DNA of 7,902 bases from JBOGZI01 sp050697275 (GTDB lineage: Bacteria; Actinomycetota; Thermoleophilia; Solirubrobacterales; 70-9), in the NCBI GenBank assembly GCA_050697275.1, contig JBOGZI010000050.1, positions 1 through 7,902 on the forward strand, read 5' to 3'. Under the pieces are notes generated by a model. The model was not told where the DNA came from. It saw only the letters and a program-made list of their open reading frames with translations, and did no database searches. The translations under genes and the position numbers were made by a program. Position 1 is the first letter of the stretch. The number at the start of each line of letters is the position of its first letter. This document shows positions 3,953 to 7,902 of this stretch, one piece after another.

Positions 3953-5529
3953 GCTCGCTGCTCCAGGACTACCTCAGCGAGCAGGCGGAGCGCAGACCGG
4001 GCGAGGCCGCCCTGGTGCTCGGCGATGAGCGGCTCACCTACGCGGAGCTGGAGGAGCTGAGCGGCCGGCTCGCCGGACTGCTCGCCGACTCCGGATGCGG
4101 CCCGGGGGACCGCGTCTGCCTGCTCAGCTCGAAGTCGCCGAGCGCGGTGGTCGCGATGCTGGCCGTGCTCAAGGCGGGTGGAGCCTACGTGCCGATCGAC
4201 ACCTCCAGCCCGGCACCCCGAGTCGGCCTGGTCCTGCGAGCAGCGGACCCGCGGCTGCTGCTGGTGGACCCGGGCGCCGAGCCCCTGCTCGACGGCGTGA
4301 TCGCCGACGGCGAGGTGGACGCGCCGGTCGGCTCGCTCGGCCCCGGGGCGCTCGAGGGCGAGCGCTTCCGGACCTCGTTCGGCATCGACGACGCCGCCGG
4401 ACGGGACCCGCTTCCCGCTCGCGAGGGCTCCGACGACGAGCTCGCCCACCTCCTCTTCACCTCGGGCTCCACCGGGGCCCCGAAGGGCGTCGGGATCACC
4501 CACCGGAACGTGACCGCCTTCATCGACTGGGCCGTCGGCCACTTCGGGATCGAGCCCGGTGACCGCCTCTCAGGACATCCTCCCCTGCACTTCGACCTCT
4601 CCACCTTCGACATCTACGGCACGCTCGCGGCGGGGGCGACCCTTCACATGGTCCCCGCCGAGGCGAACCTGCTGCCGCGCCGGTTGACCGAGTTCGTCCG
4701 CGAGCGGCAGCTGGCCCAGTGGTTCTCGGTTCCCTCGACGATGGCCTACATGGCCAGGCACGGAGCCCTGGCGCCCGACGGGCTCCCCAGCCTGAAGCGG
4801 GTGATCTGGTGCGGGGAGGTGCTGCCCACGGCGATCCTGATCGAGTGGATGAGGCTGGTCCCGCAGGCGAGCTTCACCAACCTCTACGGCCCGACCGAGG
4901 CGACGATCGCCAGCAGCTTCCACACCGTCATCGAGATCCCCCCGGACCCGACCGAGCCGATCCCGATCGGGACGGCCTGCGTCGGCGAGGAGCTGCTGGT
5001 CACAGACGAGGGCCGGGTCCTCGGCGACGGCGAGAACGGGGAGCTCTGCATCGGCGGGGTCGGCCTCAGCCCCGGCTACTGGCGCGACGAGGAGCGCACG
5101 CGCGAGGTCTTCGTCAGCGACCCGCGGCCGGAGCGGGAGGGGGAGCGGATCTACCGCACCGGCGACCTCGCCGTTCGCGACGACGCGGGGATCTTCCACT
5201 TCCTCGGCCGTCTCGACAGCCAGATCAAGAGCCGGGGGCACCGGATCGAGCTGGGGGAGATCGAGGCCGCCCTGGGGACCTTCGATGAGCTCGCCGAGTG
5301 CGCCGTGGTCGGAGTGAACAGCGAGGGATTCGAGGGGACGGCGATCTGCTGCGCCTATGCGCCGGTCGACGACGCCGACGTCGCTCCCCCGGAGCTGCGG
5401 ACCAGGCTCGCCGAGCTGCTACCCAGCTACATGCTGCCCTCGCAGTGGGAGCCGCTCGAATCGCTGCCCAAGAACGTGAACGGGAAGATCGACAGAAAGC
5501 GCCTGCGCGAGCTGTTCGTTGCCAGGTGA
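3949..5529 (+). CDS. Stand-alone DltA-like amino-acid adenylating enzyme (aminoacyl-carrier ligase)
   Basis: This 526-residue AMP-forming ligase activates an amino acid with ATP and is expected to load it on the carrier protein encoded next. All core adenylation motifs are present: LTYAELEE (29-36), LKAGGAYVPID (74-84), the P-loop FTSGSTGAPKG (170-180), HFDLSTFDIYG (214-224), NLYGPTEAT (311-319), GELCIGG (364-370), YRTGDL (402-407), the hinge region GRLDSQIKSRGHRIELGEIE (420-439) and NGKIDR with catalytic Lys513. Asp216 is the amino-group-binding aspartate of amino-acid-activating enzymes, so the substrate is an alpha-amino acid and not a plain carboxylate. WCGEVLP (287-293) places a Cys where B. 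cereus DltA has Cys269, the residue linked to D-Ala preference. The pocket positions (my alignment to GrsA) read D-L-F-T-I-C-L-I-A-K. A small amino acid such as Ala or Gly, possibly the D form, is a reasonable guess. No condensation or carrier domain is fused. Confidence 0.9.
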   Translation: MSSLLQDYLSEQAERRPGEAALVLGDERLTYAELEELSGRLAGLLADSGCGPGDRVCLLSSKSPSAVVAMLAVLKAGGAYVPIDTSSPAPRVGLVLRAADPRLLLVDPGAEPLLDGVIADGEVDAPVGSLGPGALEGERFRTSFGIDDAAGRDPLPAREGSDDELAHLLFTSGSTGAPKGVGITHRNVTAFIDWAVGHFGIEPGDRLSGHPPLHFDLSTFDIYGTLAAGATLHMVPAEANLLPRRLTEFVRERQLAQWFSVPSTMAYMARHGALAPDGLPSLKRVIWCGEVLPTAILIEWMRLVPQASFTNLYGPTEATIASSFHTVIEIPPDPTEPIPIGTACVGEELLVTDEGRVLGDGENGELCIGGVGLSPGYWRDEERTREVFVSDPRPEREGERIYRTGDLAVRDDAGIFHFLGRLDSQIKSRGHRIELGEIEAALGTFDELAECAVVGVNSEGFEGTAICCAYAPVDDADVAPPELRTRLAELLPSYMLPSQWEPLESLPKNVNGKIDRKRLRELFVAR

Positions 5530-5770
5530 TCCGACAATCGCCGCGGAGATCATCTCCCTGCTCCGCGAGGGCCCCGGCGTCGAGGTCCCCTCGGCCGACA
5601 CCGACCTGATCGCGTCCGGGCTGATCGACTCGCTCGGGCTGGTGGAGCTGATCGACGCGGCCGAGCAGCGGTTCGGGGTCGAGCTGCCGCTCGAGGAGCT
5701 GGAGCTCGAGCAACTCTCGAGCCCCGCCAGCCTCGCCGAGCTCGTCCAGGCCCAGGGAGGTCGCGGATGA
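5519..5770 (+). CDS. Acyl/aminoacyl carrier protein
   Basis: This 83-residue free-standing phosphopantetheine carrier has the four-helix carrier fold. The attachment motif is GLIDSLGL, with Ser38 as the predicted 4'-phosphopantetheine site at the start of helix two, preceded by the usual TDLIASG loop. Helix two continues LVELIDAAEQRFGVELP, and the final helix is LAELVQAQG. The length is normal for DltC-like or NRPS-type carriers. The best start is TTG 5519, because no ATG or GTG lies in frame before helix one; this gives an 11-nt overlap with the ligase gene and implies translational coupling. Its stop overlaps the next ATG by four bases. It is the obvious partner of the upstream adenylating enzyme. 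A separate phosphopantetheinyl transferase is needed and is not in the window. Confidence 0.88.
   Translation: MPGDPTIAAEIISLLREGPGVEVPSADTDLIASGLIDSLGLVELIDAAEQRFGVELPLEELELEQLSSPASLAELVQAQGGRG
5755..5760 (+). promoter_or_regulatory. Shine-Dalgarno (GGGAGG) for the GNAT gene
   Basis: GGGAGG, six bases before ATG 5767 and inside the end of the carrier gene, is the strongest ribosome-binding site in the operon. It suggests that the last enzyme is translated efficiently in its own right, not only by coupling through the ATGA overlap. Confidence 0.6.
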
Positions 5771-6855
5771 GCGCGATCCGGCCCCTGGAGCGAGACGACC
5801 TGCCCGCGGTCGCCGCGCTCTACGAGCTCGGGATGAGGTCGGGTGAGCGGCGCGTGCGCCCCGAGACGGTGTCCTTCTTCGAGCGCACCCTCTTCGACCA
5901 CCCATGGCACGACCCAGAGCTTCCCTCCCTGGTCCACCTGGGTCGCTCGGGATCGATCATCGCCTTCCTCGGCTCACACGTCCGCCGTCTGCGCTTCGAC
6001 GGCGAGCCGCTGCGGCTGGCCTGCAGCGGCCAGCTGGTCGCGGATCCGGAGGCCGAGAACCGGGCCGCCGGCGCCCTGCTGCTCGCCCGCTACCTGAAGG
6101 GCCCGCAGGATCTGACCACCACCGACGGGGCGACCCCCGCGGTGCTGCGGATCTGGGAGCGCCTCGGAGGAAGGCCCTTCGCACTGGCGTGCATCGGGTG
6201 GACCCGGGTCTTCCGGCCGCTCCAGTTCCTCGCCGAGCGGCGCGGTGCGCGCCGCGGCCGCGATGCCCCGGGAGCGATCGCACGCGGACCCTTCGCGGGG
6301 CTGGACTGGGTCGCCGCGCATACCCGGCCGAGCCTCCTCATCCCACCCGAGTCGAGCGCGAGCGTCGAGCCGCTCACGCCGGCCGGTCTGTTGGAACGCC
6401 TCGAAGAGCTCGGCGCCCACTTCCGACTCCGTCCCGACTACGACCTCGAATGGCTCGAGTGGGTCTTCGGTGAACTCGACCGGGTGACCGGACGGGGTGA
6501 GCTGGTCGCGCAGGCCGTGCAGGGGCCGCGCGGCAGGGTGTCGGGTTGGTACGTGTATTACCTTCGCCCGGGCCACCGGTCGGTCGTGATCCAGCTCGTG
6601 GCGCGCAGGCAGGATGCCGATCTCGTGATCGGCCACCTGTTCAGCCACGCCCAGCGGGGCGGCGCTGCCGCGCTCTCCGGGAGACTCGAGCCCCCGCTGC
6701 TCGAGCCGCTCGGCCGCCGCCGCTGCATCTTCCGCTACACGGGCGAGGCGCTGGTGCACTCCCGGAGGGAGGACGTGCTCGGCGCGATCGCCTCGCCGCA
6801 GGGCCTGCTCACCCGGCTCGAGGGGGAGTGGTGGATGGCCCCCCACCTCGGCTGA
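5767..6855 (+). CDS. Two-domain GNAT-family acyltransferase-like protein
   Basis: This 362-residue protein appears to contain two GNAT-type halves. The N-terminal half opens with IRPLERDDLPAVAALYELGM (4-23), a typical GNAT first strand and helix. It continues with SIIAFLGSHVRRLRFDG (63-79), a beta-hairpin, then LACSGQLVADPEAENRAAGALLLARYL (84-110) at the motif A position, and GATPAVLRIWERLGGRP (121-137), the motif B region. The C-terminal half repeats the pattern more loosely: ELVAQAV and SGWYVYYL strands (245-265), a SVVIQLVARRQDADLVIGHLFSHA strand and helix (272-295), then a tail ending GEWWMAPHLG. The canonical Q/RxxGxG/A acetyl-CoA loop is not clear, so it may use a carrier-bound acyl group or only partly resemble acetyltransferases. 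Because it overlaps the carrier gene, the likely job is moving the aminoacyl group from Ser38 of the carrier to an acceptor amine or hydroxyl. This is inferred from position, not shown. Confidence 0.7.
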   Translation: MSAIRPLERDDLPAVAALYELGMRSGERRVRPETVSFFERTLFDHPWHDPELPSLVHLGRSGSIIAFLGSHVRRLRFDGEPLRLACSGQLVADPEAENRAAGALLLARYLKGPQDLTTTDGATPAVLRIWERLGGRPFALACIGWTRVFRPLQFLAERRGARRGRDAPGAIARGPFAGLDWVAAHTRPSLLIPPESSASVEPLTPAGLLERLEELGAHFRLRPDYDLEWLEWVFGELDRVTGRGELVAQAVQGPRGRVSGWYVYYLRPGHRSVVIQLVARRQDADLVIGHLFSHAQRGGAAALSGRLEPPLLEPLGRRRCIFRYTGEALVHSRREDVLGAIASPQGLLTRLEGEWWMAPHLG

Positions 6856-6865
6856 GCCGGACCCG

Positions 6866-7902
6866 TCAGGAGTAGCTGTCCCAGTACTGCAGCTCGGGCA
6901 GCGGGTCGAACGGGTAGCCGCCCACGTACCAGCCGGGATACGTCCAGTGCTCGAAGTGGAGATGGCAGCCGCTCGAGGAGCCGGTGTTGCCGACGTTGCC
7001 GATCTCCTGGCCGGTGCGGACGATCTGCCCCGGCGTCGTCGGGCTCGGCCCCTTCATGTGCATGTAGACGTAGTCGCTGCCGCTGATTCCCCCGTCGATC
7101 ACGACGTAGTAGCCGGCCCCGCTCGCCTGGTAGGCGTCCACCCGGACGAGGCCGCCCTCGGCGGCGAGAATCGCCTCCCCGCAAGCCGCGCCGATGTCCT
7201 GACCCTGGTGGACGTGTCCCCCGCGGGATGCGCCGAAGCGCGACCCGGCGCCACCGTAGCTGTGAGTACCCGGAAGCGGGAAGGCCCGCTGGCGGAAGAG
7301 GAAGGGCTGCACCTGCCCGCCGCTGATTACCGCGCCGGCCGAGTTCGGGGACCCGAGCCGGAAGGAGTAGGTGGAGTCAACGTAAGCCCCGCCCGAGTTG
7401 ACCCCGTTCCAGATCACGGTCTGCTCGCCGGCTGCGCTGAAACTGGTGGAGAGCGCCACCACCGCGACGCCGTTGGCGTCCGTCACCTCGACCGTCGCGC
7501 TCCCGGCCCGCTGGGCGGTGAGATTGACGGCCGGCGAGGAGAGCCCGTAGGCGTAGAAGACCCCGGACGGCCGGGTGAGCAGCGCCCGGATCCGCCTCGC
7601 GTCCTTCTTGTTGACCTTGCCGTCCACCCGCCAGCCCCTGGCTCGCTCGAGTGACTTGACGCGGCGGAAGGTGGTCTTGCCGAAAGCCCCGTCGATCTTG
7701 GTCGCGTGGCCGAGCCGGTTCAGGTACTTCTGCAGGACCCGGACGTCCTTGCCCCGCATTCCGCGCTTCAGGGCCCGCTGGCCGAAGAGGAAGACCCGCC
7801 GCTTGCGCTTGCCCTTGCGCTTCGCCGCGCTCGAGGCGGCCCTCGGCTCGGCTGCCTGGGCCGCCGGATCGGCGCTCGGCGCCGCCGCCTCCGCGGCGAA
7901 GG
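6866..7902 (-). CDS. M23 zinc metallopeptidase with peptidoglycan-binding and FlgD-like domains (5' end outside window)
   Basis: 344 residues are visible on the minus strand and the frame stays open to the right edge, so the start and any signal peptide lie outside. Numbering from an internal Met at 7759: before it come an Ala/Pro-rich stretch and a very basic KRKGKRKRR segment. A PG_binding_1 domain runs from about -10 to 62 (RGKDVRVLQKYLNRLG, IDGAFGKTT). A FlgD-like Ig domain covers about 65-137 (WNGVNSGGAYVDSTYSFRLG). An M23 (LytM-like) peptidase covers about 165-275. The zinc ligands are present: His184 and Asp188 in HQGQD and His268 in HLHFE, with His234 in YMHM as the other active-site His. 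All are intact, so it should be an active cell-wall endopeptidase, probably exported. An upstream ATG at 7759 exists but would cut the peptidoglycan-binding domain and is not the start. It converges on the GNAT gene with only 10 nt between the stops. Confidence 0.9.
   Translation of the reverse strand, partial: FAAEAAAPSADPAAQAAEPRAASSAAKRKGKRKRRVFLFGQRALKRGMRGKDVRVLQKYLNRLGHATKIDGAFGKTTFRRVKSLERARGWRVDGKVNKKDARRIRALLTRPSGVFYAYGLSSPAVNLTAQRAGSATVEVTDANGVAVVALSTSFSAAGEQTVIWNGVNSGGAYVDSTYSFRLGSPNSAGAVISGGQVQPFLFRQRAFPLPGTHSYGGAGSRFGASRGGHVHQGQDIGAACGEAILAAEGGLVRVDAYQASGAGYYVVIDGGISGSDYVYMHMKGPSPTTPGQIVRTGQEIGNVGNTGSSSGCHLHFEHWTYPGWYVGGYPFDPLPELQYWDSYS

Noticed and set aside
3949..5770. Authentic dltA-dltC pair
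   Set aside because: The pocket is DltA-like, but DltB and DltD are absent and the partners are a formyltransferase, an LLM enzyme and a GNAT protein.
1..7902. CRISPR array, insertion sequence or transposase
   Set aside because: No regularly spaced repeats, terminal inverted repeats or transposase motifs were seen on either strand.

Overview
The window is uniformly GC-rich, with strong G/C preference at third codon positions. It has TAnnnT -10-like boxes very close to start codons and tRNA genes without an encoded CCA. This points to a high-GC actinobacterium; a deep lineage such as Thermoleophilia/Solirubrobacterales is my guess from overall flavour, not something the sequence proves.

Layout. 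(1) Bases 1-258 hold no protein gene. They carry several RNA-like hairpins followed by the 3' half of a tRNA-Cys(GCA) with no normal 5' half, which looks like an attachment-site scar or a broken tRNA. (2) Bases 259-618 hold a small NfeD-like membrane protein with an OB fold, followed by a strong hairpin terminator. (3) Bases 835-1839 hold an extended SDR (NAD-dependent epimerase/dehydratase). (4) Bases 1873-1945 hold tRNA-Val(GAC), which has an unusual C at position 33. (5) Bases 1976-6855 hold five tightly packed co-directional genes: a 10-formyl-THF-type formyltransferase that apparently starts with CTG, an SsuD-like luciferase-family flavin monooxygenase, a stand-alone DltA-like amino-acid adenylating enzyme, a small phosphopantetheine carrier protein, and a two-domain GNAT-like acyltransferase. 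(6) Bases 6866-7902, on the minus strand, hold a secreted-type M23 zinc peptidase with a peptidoglycan-binding domain and a FlgD-like Ig domain, cut off by the right edge.

How the genes may work together. The five-gene block is the most interesting part. The junctions are 12 nt, -4 nt, -11 nt and -4 nt, which argues for one translationally coupled operon. The parts list suggests that an amino acid is activated by the DltA-like enzyme and held as a thioester on Ser38 of the carrier. It could then be oxidised by the flavin monooxygenase, N-formylated by the formyltransferase, and handed to an acceptor by the GNAT protein. No condensation domain, thioesterase, DltB/DltD or transporter is visible, so this is neither a normal NRPS nor a Dlt teichoic-acid system. 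The order of steps and the product are inference; the enzyme families are clear from their motifs. The flanking SDR and cell-wall peptidase are probably separate transcription units.
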